A stretch of DNA of 53,393 nucleotides, from positions 1 to 53,393 of the forward strand of contig CAYPPG010000054.1 of NCBI GenBank assembly GCA_964412555.1, written 5' to 3'. Position numbers and translations under genes: made by a program. Source of the DNA: CAYPPG01 sp964412555. GTDB lineage: Bacteria; Hinthialibacterota; Hinthialibacteria; Hinthialibacterales; Hinthialibacteraceae. Each line of letters starts with the position of its first letter. The stretch's first letter is position 1. Positions 44,750 to 53,393 of the stretch are shown here, in pieces. The notes under the pieces are model-generated. The model had not been told where the DNA came from. It searched no databases and saw only the letters and a list, made by a program, of their open reading frames with translations.

Positions 44750-46591
44750 ATGCAGAATAATCCAATTTGGAAATCCAATTTCCTAGCGCTAAAAGAAAAA
44801 GACCCGGAATTAGCCCAACATCTGCTAGAAACGAATATATCTTCTCGTCAATTTTCTATTCCGCGCGTAACCGAAGGCTTACCTCTGTTGACGGTACATC
44901 ATCCGAATGGCAGCCAAATTCCGCTGGGAGATCCCACCCATCCTGCACGAGAAGCAGAAAATTGGGCGGCAAAACTGGGAGAATCCTGCCTTCATAACGC
45001 CCATGTGATGCTGATCGGTTTTGGTGCCGGCTATCATCTTCACGCCTTGTTCAACCAATCCGATGCCAATACCTTGATTTGGGTTGTCGAACCACACCTC
45101 AGCATTCTGAAAGCCGCTTTTCACTGCATGGATTTTTCCTCTCTTATCCGATCCTCCCGAATTCAGTTTGCCTCCGGTATGCCCCCATCCGAAGTTGCCA
45201 AACGCTTGTTTACCGGTGATCACTCTCTTCGCATACGGGCACAAGGCATACAATTCGTTTATTCCAAATTCACGGCTCCATTTCATGCCGAATACATTTC
45301 CGAGTTAAAAAAATCCGTCGGTGAAGCCATTCGAATGGATGTGACAGAAATTCACACTGCCGGTGTTCAAGGGCCGGCCATCCTTCAAAACATCATCGAT
45401 AATCTCCCCTACGTATTTCAAGGCGCGCCAGTCTTGCGACTGCTGGGAGCAGCCTCGGGGCTTCCTGCCATAATCGTCGGTCCGGGACCAAGTTTGGAAC
45501 AAGCCTTACCATTGCTGCCGAAAATCCATCCGCGAGCGTTGATCATCACTATCGATACAGCCTACCGGATTCTCCTGCGCAACCAAATTCCATCCGATCT
45601 AGTCGTCTCACTCGATTTCACCGAGTTAAACGCCGGTCACTTTGACCAAACAGATAAGAATGAATCCATCCTCGTCGCTTATCCCGGCATTCACCCGAGC
45701 ATTGCGGAACAATTCGCCGGGCGCAGCTATTTTTACGTTCACCGTTCAACACGACTCCTCCAAACTCTTACATCCTTAGGTCCGCTGGGAGAATTGATTT
45801 CCGACGGTTCCACCGCTCATGCCGCCTATCATCTTGCCCGCCTCATGGGCTGTTCCCCTATCGTGTTGGCCGGAAACGATTTGGCATTCTCTCCCGCCGG
45901 CCAATATGCCCCTGGAGCCATGCAAATGGAAAGGACTAGATCAAATCCCACCGAATGTCTTAAAATTCCTTCTAATGACGGCGGATTGGTTGAAACCAAC
46001 TTACTCTATAAAAAATATCTCGATTATTTTTCTGACTTGATTCGCTCCACCAGTGGCCTAGTTATCAATACCTCTTTTCATGGTGCTCGTATCTCCGGCT
46101 GTCCTTACCAAAGTATAGAAGAAGTCATGAACTCACTCCCTTCACATGAAATCGATAAAGATTTTCTGGTTCAAAAGATGACACCTTCATTGGAAAACCA
46201 ACGCAGCAGAACACTGAATGAAATCCGGAAAATACGATCACTTTGCATGGAATCTCTGCCACCCCTCAAACAGCTCAGAGAACAAGCTGAAAGGCTAAAT
46301 CCACCAAACAAAGAATTCCCTCTTCATGCCGAACAAATCATGAATTCCTTTTCCATTCTGCTTCATAAGACACCTGAGCTGTACCGCATGTGCCTACCCT
46401 TGTGTACTCAATCGACTATAGAAATGTTGGGAACCGGCGCAAATCACATCACTCGTCATTCCGGTTCCTTCCGAACGAACGAAGTTTTGAAACTACGCTG
46501 TCTTAAATTTTTAAATGATTTTGTCAATGCGTTTGAGAGGCATATAGAGATTCTTGGGAAAGCCTTTTTTAACCCGAATCAATGTTCATGA
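44750..46591 (+). CDS. MptE-like/Maf-type DUF115 protein
   Basis: The 613-residue protein has the DUF115 (COG2604, MptE-like/Maf glycosyltransferase) core at about 230-420: PAIIVGPGPSLEQALPLLPKI, DTAYRILLRNQIPSDLVVSLD and ISDGSTAHAAYHLARLMGCSPIVLAGNDLAF. The N-terminus adds a Rossmann-like region with VMLIGFGAGYHLHAL. Bacterial members are linked to the glycosylation of flagellins or other surface proteins (Maf/PseE), archaeal ones to pterin synthesis. There are no flagellin genes nearby. No Shine-Dalgarno; TATCAT (44735-44740) lies 9 bases before the ATG, so it may be leaderless. Confidence 0.85.
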   Translation: MQNNPIWKSNFLALKEKDPELAQHLLETNISSRQFSIPRVTEGLPLLTVHHPNGSQIPLGDPTHPAREAENWAAKLGESCLHNAHVMLIGFGAGYHLHALFNQSDANTLIWVVEPHLSILKAAFHCMDFSSLIRSSRIQFASGMPPSEVAKRLFTGDHSLRIRAQGIQFVYSKFTAPFHAEYISELKKSVGEAIRMDVTEIHTAGVQGPAILQNIIDNLPYVFQGAPVLRLLGAASGLPAIIVGPGPSLEQALPLLPKIHPRALIITIDTAYRILLRNQIPSDLVVSLDFTELNAGHFDQTDKNESILVAYPGIHPSIAEQFAGRSYFYVHRSTRLLQTLTSLGPLGELISDGSTAHAAYHLARLMGCSPIVLAGNDLAFSPAGQYAPGAMQMERTRSNPTECLKIPSNDGGLVETNLLYKKYLDYFSDLIRSTSGLVINTSFHGARISGCPYQSIEEVMNSLPSHEIDKDFLVQKMTPSLENQRSRTLNEIRKIRSLCMESLPPLKQLREQAERLNPPNKEFPLHAEQIMNSFSILLHKTPELYRMCLPLCTQSTIEMLGTGANHITRHSGSFRTNEVLKLRCLKFLNDFVNAFERHIEILGKAFFNPNQCS

Positions 46592-46610
46592 AGCAGGAGG
46601 TACAATTGAT

Positions 46611-46676
46611 ATGAAGGAAGTAATAGCCCGTGGCCGTAAACGGCTAGAAGAAACAGGTATTCCGGATTATAGTTAA
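46611..46676 (+). pseudogene. 21-codon ORF resembling the N-terminus of PrmC/HemK
   Basis: An ATG at 46611 is preceded by an excellent AGGAGG (46595-46600) and encodes 21 residues ending in TAA at 46676. The sequence RGRKRLEETGIPD matches the start of PrmC/HemK release-factor methyltransferases, where a RGRxRLxxAGIPD segment is followed by DAELLLA. Nothing PrmC-like continues after the stop. It could be a truncated remnant of prmC or a small leader peptide. It lies 19 bases after the MptE-like gene. Confidence 0.5.
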
Positions 46677-46699
46677 AACCTTATGGTAGTAACCATGCA

Positions 46700-48064
46700 T
46701 TAAGTTACAATCTTCGAATACACTTCCCGCACGGCGTCGACAATCCAATCGTTCTCTTTATCCGTAAATTTCGGCCCGATTCGAATCTGCACAAACCGGT
46801 CATAAATATCCAACGTCTGCTTACAGGTTTCCGGCCCGTATTCAATCGCTTTCCCTTCGGGGGAATTGAACGACGGCCAATTCGGGTGCCGTGTATTCTT
46901 TTTTATCACGGAATCCGCCACAGGAAGAAGAATCGATCCCGTCAAACGGCTGCACGGAACTTTCCGCTTGCGCAATTCGGAAAGAAAACGATCGCACATT
47001 TCCTTGCTCTTCGTTTCGATATACACCGCATAACCGTTATCTCCGGCAGGGTCGGGACGCTTGCGCATCTTGATCCCGGGCAAATCTTTGATCCCTTCCC
47101 GTACGGCATCGGCATTGCTCCGCATATCGCGAATCATGGTATCAAGTTTCGGCAGCTGCGCCCACAAGACGGCCCCGACAAATTCATTCAAACGGTAATT
47201 TTCTCCCGCAAAAGTCTCCACCTGACTTGAAACCCCGGTGCGTTCTTGAAACAACCTGTCGTAATTGCCCATGTTATGAAAACGGCAGCAGCGTTCATAG
47301 ATCAACGGATTCCGGGTCACGACGGCCCCGCCTTCACCGGGACTGATCATTTTATGCAGTTGGAAACTATAAATCCCGACATCGCCGATCCCCCCCAATT
47401 TCTTTCCACGATACGATCCGCCGACACACTGCGCACAGTCCTCCAAAACCGCAATTCCCTTTTTCTTTGCGGTTTCCATAATCGGATCCATGTCACACTG
47501 CCCGCCGAGGAGATGCACGGCAATGACAGCCTTCGTCCGCGGCGTGATCCGGCGCTCGAAGTCTTTCGGATCGAGACAAAGCGACTCGTCGATATCCGCA
47601 AATACCGGTAACGCCCCCGCCAGAACCACAGACGTATAATCCGACCACCAAGTATATGCCGGCATGATCACTTCATCTCCAGGGCCAATCTCCAAGCCGG
47701 TCATTGCACAATTCAATGCCGTTGTCCCAGAGGTCACCGCCAGCGAATAGGGAACCTCCATATGCTTCGCGAATCCCTCTTCGAACTCCTTCACCTTGAC
47801 CGGTTTCCCCGGTCCATAGAAGCGAAACGGAGAGCCTTGTTCCAGCACATAGTGCAGCGAGTCTTCTTCCTTCTCGTCATAATACTGCGGCGCGACGAAA
47901 CCGGCGTGGATGCGAGGGGCTTTGGCTGGATCCAGTGCAGCATTGGCTTCCTCGCCGGTCAAGCTGAGAAAGACAGGAGCCGTGGATGCTGCGGTGAGGC
48001 TCTTTTTGAGAAAAGAGCGGCGGGAAAAATTATCCTTATCATCTTTGGTATACATTGAACTCAT
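46700..48064 (-). CDS. Tat-tagged DegT/DnrJ/EryC1-type aminotransferase homologue
   Basis: The 454-residue protein carries a Tat signal (SRRSFLKKSLTAASTAPVFLSL) ahead of a full PLP-dependent DegT fold: VTSGTTALNCAMTGL, the VLEDCAQCVGGSYRGKKLG block, and the PLP-binding Lys in SFQLHKMISPGEGG. Members make amino sugars from keto-sugar nucleotides in the cytoplasm. Export of such an enzyme is unusual, as PLP must be loaded before transport, so Tat is the fitting route. GGGAGG precedes ATG 48064 at 7 bases. Neighbour of the nuo operon but apparently independent. Substrate unknown. Confidence 0.9.
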   Translation of the reverse strand: MSSMYTKDDKDNFSRRSFLKKSLTAASTAPVFLSLTGEEANAALDPAKAPRIHAGFVAPQYYDEKEEDSLHYVLEQGSPFRFYGPGKPVKVKEFEEGFAKHMEVPYSLAVTSGTTALNCAMTGLEIGPGDEVIMPAYTWWSDYTSVVLAGALPVFADIDESLCLDPKDFERRITPRTKAVIAVHLLGGQCDMDPIMETAKKKGIAVLEDCAQCVGGSYRGKKLGGIGDVGIYSFQLHKMISPGEGGAVVTRNPLIYERCCRFHNMGNYDRLFQERTGVSSQVETFAGENYRLNEFVGAVLWAQLPKLDTMIRDMRSNADAVREGIKDLPGIKMRKRPDPAGDNGYAVYIETKSKEMCDRFLSELRKRKVPCSRLTGSILLPVADSVIKKNTRHPNWPSFNSPEGKAIEYGPETCKQTLDIYDRFVQIRIGPKFTDKENDWIVDAVREVYSKIVT

Positions 48065-48181
48065 TGTATTCCTCCCTTTTTATAATAATGGTTAGATAAA
48101 GAGATTATCAAAGATTTAGTACAACGAGTCCAGAGGGAAGATTTGAATGATGAGAGAAAATAAAATATCCAAGAAGGAACC

Positions 48182-49669
48182 TCAATACACAATCAACGAA
48201 GCACAATACTGCGCATACCGCACGAGCGGATCCCAAAAGATCCCGAAATACACGACCGGAACCGCCAATGCCGTCAACAAGCCGACATACACCGGATGCG
48301 CCCGAATCGGCTCTTCCGTATAGGTCGGTTCAAAGAACATCGCTTTCACGACACGCGCATAATAATAAAGCGAAACCACCGTATTCAGCACCCCGATCAG
48401 CGCCAGCCAATACAGTTTGCCTTCCAACAAAGCGATAAAGAGATAATATTTCCCGACAAATCCTGCCGTTGGGGGAAGGCCGATCAGTGAGAAAAGACAG
48501 ATCGTCATGACCACGGCTGTATAGGGCATTCGCGCCCACAATCCCCTCACTCCCTGGATGCCTTCATCATCCTGAGCATCAACCATAATGATCACGACAA
48601 GAAACGCCGCCAGGTTGGTAAACAAATATGTCACCAAATAAAATATGACCGCCTGCAGTCCCAAATCCGTCAGCAGACACACCCCCATCAACAAATACCC
48701 CGCATGAGCGATCCCCGAATACGCCAACAGCCGTTTCAAATTGTTCTGGCTGATCGCTCCCAGATTGCCAATCGTCATTGTGATCGCAGAAAGCACGGCA
48801 ATATTGAAGGTCCAATCGATATCGATATCTCCCACTTCCGTCCAGAAATTTCCTACTGCCGACCGTTCAATCATTGTCGAGAAAAAGAGACGGATCAACA
48901 AGGCAAAACCGGTTCCTTTCGAAGCAACCGACAAAAAAGCGGTAATCGTCGTCGGCGAGCCTTCATACACATCCGGTGCCCAAAAGTGGAAGGGAACGGC
49001 GGCGATCTTGTATCCCACCCCAACCATAATCAACAAGAAAATGGTAAAGGCCGTCAAATCGATTCCCTGCCCCGAAGTCGAAATGATCTGCTGAATGGCG
49101 GAAAAATCGGTCGATCCGGTCAACCCATACAACAAACTCAATCCAAACAGCATCACACCGGTAGAAACACCACCGTACAAAACGAACTTCAACGACGCTT
49201 CTTCCGACCGTCCGATCTTTTTTGAGAAACCGGCAAGAACATAGGAACCGATACTCATCAATTCCAACGCAAGATACGCCATGACCAGATTCTGCGACGA
49301 AGCAACCAGGCACATCCCGATACAGATGGACAACAGAATTGAATAGAACTCTCCTTTTTTCAAATGGATGACTTCCGTGCTGTACATGGTCATCAATGTG
49401 ACGATGATCGTGCTGAAAATAAAGAAACCGCGGAAAAATGCAGAAAACATGTCATGGGCGATCATTCCGTCGAACAACATCGTCGCCGGCTGATAATACA
49501 ACCAGATATGAGCGATGAATGCAATGATGCCGCCGAAGAACGCCATACCGCCCGGTATATCGAATCCACCCTGTTCCGTGCCGAACATATCGGCAAACAG
49601 AACGAACAGAATCGTGATCGTTAAAATGATTTCAGGTAAAAAATACGAAAGGCTCTCGACATTTCCCAT
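48182..49669 (-). CDS. nuoN: NADH-quinone oxidoreductase subunit N
   Basis: The 495-residue membrane subunit of complex I belongs to the antiporter-like family, with about 14 transmembrane helices. Key segments are ALELMSIGSYVLAGFSKK (acidic helix 5 region), WAPDVYEGSPTTITAFLSVASKGTG (broken helix 7 and its Lys), and AISQNNLKRLLAYSGIAHAGY. It is one of the proton channels in the membrane arm. It starts 25 bases after nuoM, behind GGGAG. Last gene of the nuo operon within this window. Confidence 0.96.
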   Translation of the reverse strand: MGNVESLSYFLPEIILTITILFVLFADMFGTEQGGFDIPGGMAFFGGIIAFIAHIWLYYQPATMLFDGMIAHDMFSAFFRGFFIFSTIIVTLMTMYSTEVIHLKKGEFYSILLSICIGMCLVASSQNLVMAYLALELMSIGSYVLAGFSKKIGRSEEASLKFVLYGGVSTGVMLFGLSLLYGLTGSTDFSAIQQIISTSGQGIDLTAFTIFLLIMVGVGYKIAAVPFHFWAPDVYEGSPTTITAFLSVASKGTGFALLIRLFFSTMIERSAVGNFWTEVGDIDIDWTFNIAVLSAITMTIGNLGAISQNNLKRLLAYSGIAHAGYLLMGVCLLTDLGLQAVIFYLVTYLFTNLAAFLVVIIMVDAQDDEGIQGVRGLWARMPYTAVVMTICLFSLIGLPPTAGFVGKYYLFIALLEGKLYWLALIGVLNTVVSLYYYARVVKAMFFEPTYTEEPIRAHPVYVGLLTALAVPVVYFGIFWDPLVRYAQYCASLIVY

Positions 49670-49694
49670 TGAATTTTACTCCCAAGGAGGCCTG

Positions 49695-51173
49695 CTACTT
49701 CATAAGATGTTGAATCAAATTCATCATGGTCGGGTCGAACAAATTCAAAACCAGATGAGGAAAAACTCCAACCAGAACCACGATAAACGCCAGCGGATAC
49801 AAGGTAATTTGTTCCCGTGCCGTACAATCCGGAAGCGATTGGTATTTTTCGTTCAATGGCCCAAGAAACATCCGCTGATAGGTCCATAACATATACACCG
49901 CTCCAATGACAATCCCAGACGTAGAAAAGATGGTAATCCACATAAATTTCGGGAAGGATCCCAGGAACACCAACGCCTCACTGATAAATCCGGATAGGCC
50001 TGGTAATCCCAAGGCAGCAAAGAATGCGACACAACAGATTCCTGCATATACCGGAAGATTCTTCGCCAAACCACCGAAACCGTCGATGTCGCGGTGATGC
50101 GCCCGGTCATAAATCACACCGACCAGAAGGAAGAGCATCGCAGTGATGCAGCCGTGGTTGAACATTTGCAGCATCGCTCCGTTCATCCCTTCCGGCGTCA
50201 TCGCGGCCATCCCCAGCATTACATACCCCATATGGCTGATACTGGAATAGGCGACCAGCTTCTTTAAATCCGTCTGCGCCATGGCTACCAATGCGCCATA
50301 GACGATGTTGATAAATGCAATGATCGCAATCGGCAGCGCAAACCAAATCGCCATATCCGGGAACAATGGGTAACTGATTCGGAAAATACCATACGTTCCC
50401 ATCTTCAACAGAATTCCTGCAAGGATCACACTAATCGCAGTCGGCGCTTCCACGTGAGCATCCGGAAGCCAGGTATGGAACGGAAAAGCCGGAATCTTAA
50501 TGGCGAAGGCAACATACATCGCGAGGAAAAGCCACCATTTCAAATCTGTTGCTGCATTCAGCTCGGAACCGGCAATTTGAGCGCTCAGCTGCGTCAAATC
50601 AAATGAGGCGGTATACAAATAAATGACTATCATCCCGATGAAAAGAAATACACTGCCGAATAACGTATACAAGAAAAATTTGATCGCCGCATATTCCCGG
50701 CGAGGGCCGCCCCAAATACCGATCAAGAAATACATCGGCAACAGCATGAGTTCCCAAAACACATAAAACAAGAAGAAATCCAAGGCACAAAACACCCCGA
50801 GCATGCCGGTCTCAAGAAGCAGAAAGAGGGCAAAATATCCTTTTGCCCGATCGTTGATCCCCCATGAAGCCAAGATACAAATCGGACAGAGTAGAACAGT
50901 CAAAAAAATCATCGGCACACTGATTCCGTCCGCTCCCATCGTGTAAAAAATATTGAAACTACTGATCCATTCGTGTTTGGCAACGAACTGCATCCCGCCG
51001 CTTGGATCATAACGAGAGATCATCACGATACCGAGCAACAACGAAGGAATCGTGGAAATCAATGCAATTTGCTTGATGAATTCTTTCGCCCGGCCTGGAA
51101 TCGACAAAATAACAAACATACCGACAAGCGGTAAAAAAGTGATCCAGGTCAAAAGATGTGTTTGATGTTCCAT
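49695..51173 (-). CDS. nuoM: NADH-quinone oxidoreductase subunit M
   Basis: The 492-residue antiporter-like subunit of complex I. Key segments are WELMLLPMYFLIGIWGG, FPFHTWLPDAHVEAPTAISVILAGILLKMG and AMAQTDLKKLVAYSSISHMGYVMLG. It forms the middle proton channel between L and N. It is 100 bases downstream of nuoL and shares its strand. The spacing is larger than usual, but no promoter is evident in the gap. Confidence 0.97.
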   Translation of the reverse strand: MEHQTHLLTWITFLPLVGMFVILSIPGRAKEFIKQIALISTIPSLLLGIVMISRYDPSGGMQFVAKHEWISSFNIFYTMGADGISVPMIFLTVLLCPICILASWGINDRAKGYFALFLLLETGMLGVFCALDFFLFYVFWELMLLPMYFLIGIWGGPRREYAAIKFFLYTLFGSVFLFIGMIVIYLYTASFDLTQLSAQIAGSELNAATDLKWWLFLAMYVAFAIKIPAFPFHTWLPDAHVEAPTAISVILAGILLKMGTYGIFRISYPLFPDMAIWFALPIAIIAFINIVYGALVAMAQTDLKKLVAYSSISHMGYVMLGMAAMTPEGMNGAMLQMFNHGCITAMLFLLVGVIYDRAHHRDIDGFGGLAKNLPVYAGICCVAFFAALGLPGLSGFISEALVFLGSFPKFMWITIFSTSGIVIGAVYMLWTYQRMFLGPLNEKYQSLPDCTAREQITLYPLAFIVVLVGVFPHLVLNLFDPTMMNLIQHLMK

Positions 51174-51273
51174 ACTTCCTGCTCCATTTTATAATGCAAT
51201 TGTTGTGTGACCTTCTTGTCTATAAATAAGGCAATCCGAATACTTGCCTGTACGGATAGAAAAACGAGCATTC

Positions 51274-53289
51274 TTAGCCGAAAATCCTAAGAATAAAATT
51301 ATGCAGTAACAAAATCACACCGGCTGCGATTCCGGCTTTCATCAGATAATTCTGAATCACACCGCTCTGCACCAACGTACTCACTGCGCCGACCGCCTGC
51401 ACGATGATCGCGATCAGATTCACAATTCCATCGACGACATATTTATCCCATGCGCCACTAAATGACGAAATGCCGCGTAACATTGGAGCAGTGGCGTTCA
51501 CGATTCCATCAACGACTTTGTTATCAAAACGCCGTAAAACCATGCGAAACCACAGAATAAACGCAATCACCGTTTTTTCGTAGAACTCATCGACCCAGTA
51601 CTTGTTATAGGAAAGGTTGTACAGTTTTGGATATTTCTGTGCACATGCTTCTGCCGAAATGGATTTTTTGTAATAAACCAGGTAGGACAAGAAGATACCG
51701 CCAACGGCGAATAAGATGGAAAGAACCATTGCGCCGTAATGAGCCAAAACGCTGCCATGCTCACCATGCCCTTCGGCGGCATGATGGGCTGCTTCTCCAA
51801 TAACCGGTGGAACCACCAAATGATTGAACCACAATCCCCCATACAATCCAAAGCCACCGATCACGGACAATACAGCCAGCACGATCAAGGGAACTGTCAT
51901 GACATAAGGCGATTCATGAGCATGATCATACCGTTCCTGCTCCTGCGGTTCTCCGTAAAAGGTCATGAAAATCAGCCGGAACATATAAAACGCCGTAATC
52001 GCAGCGCCTACCAGCAAGCCGATAAAAATCGGAAGATGCAGCCAATGCTTCATTCCAAAATCTAACGCTTGAGCAAGGATGGCGTCTTTACTTCCAAAAC
52101 CCGAGAAGAAGGGAACACCGGAAATCGCCAATGTCGCGATCAACATGGTAATGAATGTGATCGGCATTTTCTTACGCAAACCACCCATTGAAGGCATTTC
52201 ATTCGTATGCACGGCATGAATTACACTTCCGCTTCCTAAAAAGAGCAAGGCTTTAAAAAACGCATGAGTCATCAAGTGGTACAACCCAGCGGTATAAGCC
52301 CCTACACCAAGCGCTGTAACCATATATCCCAGTTGGCTGACGGTAGAATAAGCCAACACTCGCTTGATATCCGTCTGTGTAATTGCAATCGTCGCCGCAA
52401 AGAACGCAGTAATCAATCCGATATAGGCCACGACAAGCATCGCGATCGGAGCAGCGGAAAAAATCGGGAACAAACGGCCTACCATATACACACCGGCTGC
52501 CACCATCGTCGCGGCATGAATCAATGCGCTGACCGGCGTCGGGCCTTCCATCGCATCGGGCAGCCAGACATGGAGAGGAAATTGAGCCGACTTACCTACA
52601 GCGCCTCCAAACAGACAAATCGCGGCAATCGTCAAAACCGTCGCATTCATTTCACCCTGCGCAACCACTTCGAATACTTCGTTATAATTGATTTTTCCAA
52701 TATACAAAACAATGAGAAGAATACCGATAAAAAAGAATACGTCCCCTACCCGTGTCGTAATGAAGGCTTTCTTACACGCATCTGCCGCCGAATGTTTCCA
52801 AAAGAAAAATCCGATCAAAAGATAGGAACTAACCCCCACCAATTCCCAACTGATATACAAAACAAAAAGATTGTCACATAAAACCAACAATAGCATCGAA
52901 AAACTGAATAAACTCAGGTAGGCAAAAAAGCGGTCGTAAAAATCTTCTCCCTTCATATATCCCATCGAGTAAATATGAACGACACTGCTCACAACCGTGA
53001 CAACCAAAATCATGACAGCGGTCAAATTGTCGATATGATATCCCCAATCAAATTGAAGACTTCCCCCGGAAAACCAAAGGTGGCTGACTTGAAATTGGAA
53101 ATTGGGATCATTCTCCCCGAAAATTACTTTAAAAAACAGAACCAATCCCAAAACCAACGAGATACAAATCGCACCGACGGAAACCCAATCGCCTTGCCGC
53201 GGTAAACGTTTCCCTGCAAAAATTTGGATCCCGAATGCAGCAAGCGGAAAAGCCAAAATTAACCACGAGAGAAGTTCATAGGTATGCAT
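51274..53289 (-). CDS. nuoL: NADH-quinone oxidoreductase subunit L
   Basis: The 671-residue distal antiporter-like subunit of complex I has WELVGVSSYLLIGFFFWK, FPLHVWLPDAMEGPTPVSALIHAATMVAAGVYMVGR and AITQTDIKRVLAYSTVSQLGYMVTALG. It has the long amphipathic region and extra C-terminal helices of NuoL. A His-rich loop (AAHHAAEGHGEHG) is near residue 490. GAGGAA precedes ATG 53289 at 7 bases. It is 11 bases after nuoK. Confidence 0.97.
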   Translation of the reverse strand: MHTYELLSWLILAFPLAAFGIQIFAGKRLPRQGDWVSVGAICISLVLGLVLFFKVIFGENDPNFQFQVSHLWFSGGSLQFDWGYHIDNLTAVMILVVTVVSSVVHIYSMGYMKGEDFYDRFFAYLSLFSFSMLLLVLCDNLFVLYISWELVGVSSYLLIGFFFWKHSAADACKKAFITTRVGDVFFFIGILLIVLYIGKINYNEVFEVVAQGEMNATVLTIAAICLFGGAVGKSAQFPLHVWLPDAMEGPTPVSALIHAATMVAAGVYMVGRLFPIFSAAPIAMLVVAYIGLITAFFAATIAITQTDIKRVLAYSTVSQLGYMVTALGVGAYTAGLYHLMTHAFFKALLFLGSGSVIHAVHTNEMPSMGGLRKKMPITFITMLIATLAISGVPFFSGFGSKDAILAQALDFGMKHWLHLPIFIGLLVGAAITAFYMFRLIFMTFYGEPQEQERYDHAHESPYVMTVPLIVLAVLSVIGGFGLYGGLWFNHLVVPPVIGEAAHHAAEGHGEHGSVLAHYGAMVLSILFAVGGIFLSYLVYYKKSISAEACAQKYPKLYNLSYNKYWVDEFYEKTVIAFILWFRMVLRRFDNKVVDGIVNATAPMLRGISSFSGAWDKYVVDGIVNLIAIIVQAVGAVSTLVQSGVIQNYLMKAGIAAGVILLLHNFILRIFG

Positions 53290-53300
53290 TCACACATTCC

Positions 53301-53393
53301 TCAATGTTTCATGTTGCTGATTGTGTCCAGATTCACGGTCGAATAATGCTGATAAATCGCCAATACAATGGCCAACGCCACGGCCGCCTCCGC
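53301..53393 (-). CDS. nuoK: NADH-quinone oxidoreductase subunit K, C-terminal part
   Basis: Only the last 30 residues are in the window. EAAVALAIVLAIYQHYSTVNLD and the tail SNMKH match the C-terminus of NuoK (EAAVGLAIV...TVNVD). The gene runs off the right edge. Its position directly before nuoL fits the standard nuo order. Confidence 0.88.
   Translation of the reverse strand, partial: AEAAVALAIVLAIYQHYSTVNLDTISNMKH

Noticed and set aside
48704..49225. 173-codon plus-strand frame opposite nuoN
   Set aside because: Shadow of the membrane protein gene; Arg/His-rich product with no family.

Overview
The window reads as a chromosomal segment of a Gram-negative, respiring bacterium of an under-cultured lineage. 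Several things point to a Planctomycetes/Hydrogenedentota/Sumerlaeota/Poribacteria-like genome: Tat-tagged Gfo/Idh/MocA and DegT-type proteins, a DUF6807 (PmoA-like) protein, a sialate O-acetylesterase, a FAD_oxidored protein carrying a discoidin-like insert, very large secreted NHL-repeat proteins and a short prepilin with an FTLIELL start. The phylum cannot be fixed from the sequence alone. No rRNA, tRNA, CRISPR array, transposase or prophage structural module was seen.

Layout: (1) 1-4.8 kb holds a two-gene pair whose second product looks like a decayed PIN domain, two divergent thioredoxin-fold genes (a CnoX/YbbN-like protein and an exported DUF6263-like/TlpA fusion) and queG. (2) 4.9-8.5 kb is one 1180-residue tandem FAD-dependent oxidoreductase. 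(3) 8.7-21.1 kb is a cell-surface/secretome region: a pseudopilin, a 1051-residue NHL protein, a DUF6916 protein with three 175-residue tail-collar paralogues, and a giant NHL-papain-like peptidase gene that the assembly has split at a 100-N gap. (4) 21.8-23.3 kb is a sialate O-acetylesterase. (5) 23.4-29.1 kb is an accessory Hsp70 operon on the minus strand: a large helical protein, a J-protein with altered HPD, a GrpE-like protein, a DnaK-like protein and a zinc-ribbon protein. (6) 29.3-37.6 kb holds RimB and RimK, a PHP-GT4 fusion, a nucleoside deoxyribosyltransferase-like protein, a small lipoprotein, a YkgJ-type protein, a methyltransferase and a GT39-like membrane glycosyltransferase. 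(7) 37.7-42.1 kb is an M16 protease pair (one inactive, one active) and a small exported protein. (8) 42.3-48.1 kb holds DUF6807 and Gfo/Idh/MocA, a MptE/Maf-like protein, a tiny PrmC-like ORF and a Tat-tagged DegT aminotransferase homologue. (9) 48.2 kb to the end is the nuoK-L-M-N end of a complex I operon, with nuoK cut by the window edge.

The strongest candidate for an under-described system is the five-gene Hsp70 operon. It splits the usual DnaJ parts between a mini J-protein with HPP instead of HPD and a separate zinc-ribbon protein, and it is led by an 835-residue helical protein of unknown family. The second is the single secreted propeller-protease (1889 residues after the gap is closed), which standard gene calling on this assembly would report as two unrelated genes.

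Bases 1-87 hold no gene that can be called. All three forward frames reach a stop between about 37 and 57, so the end of an upstream gene is possible but undecidable.
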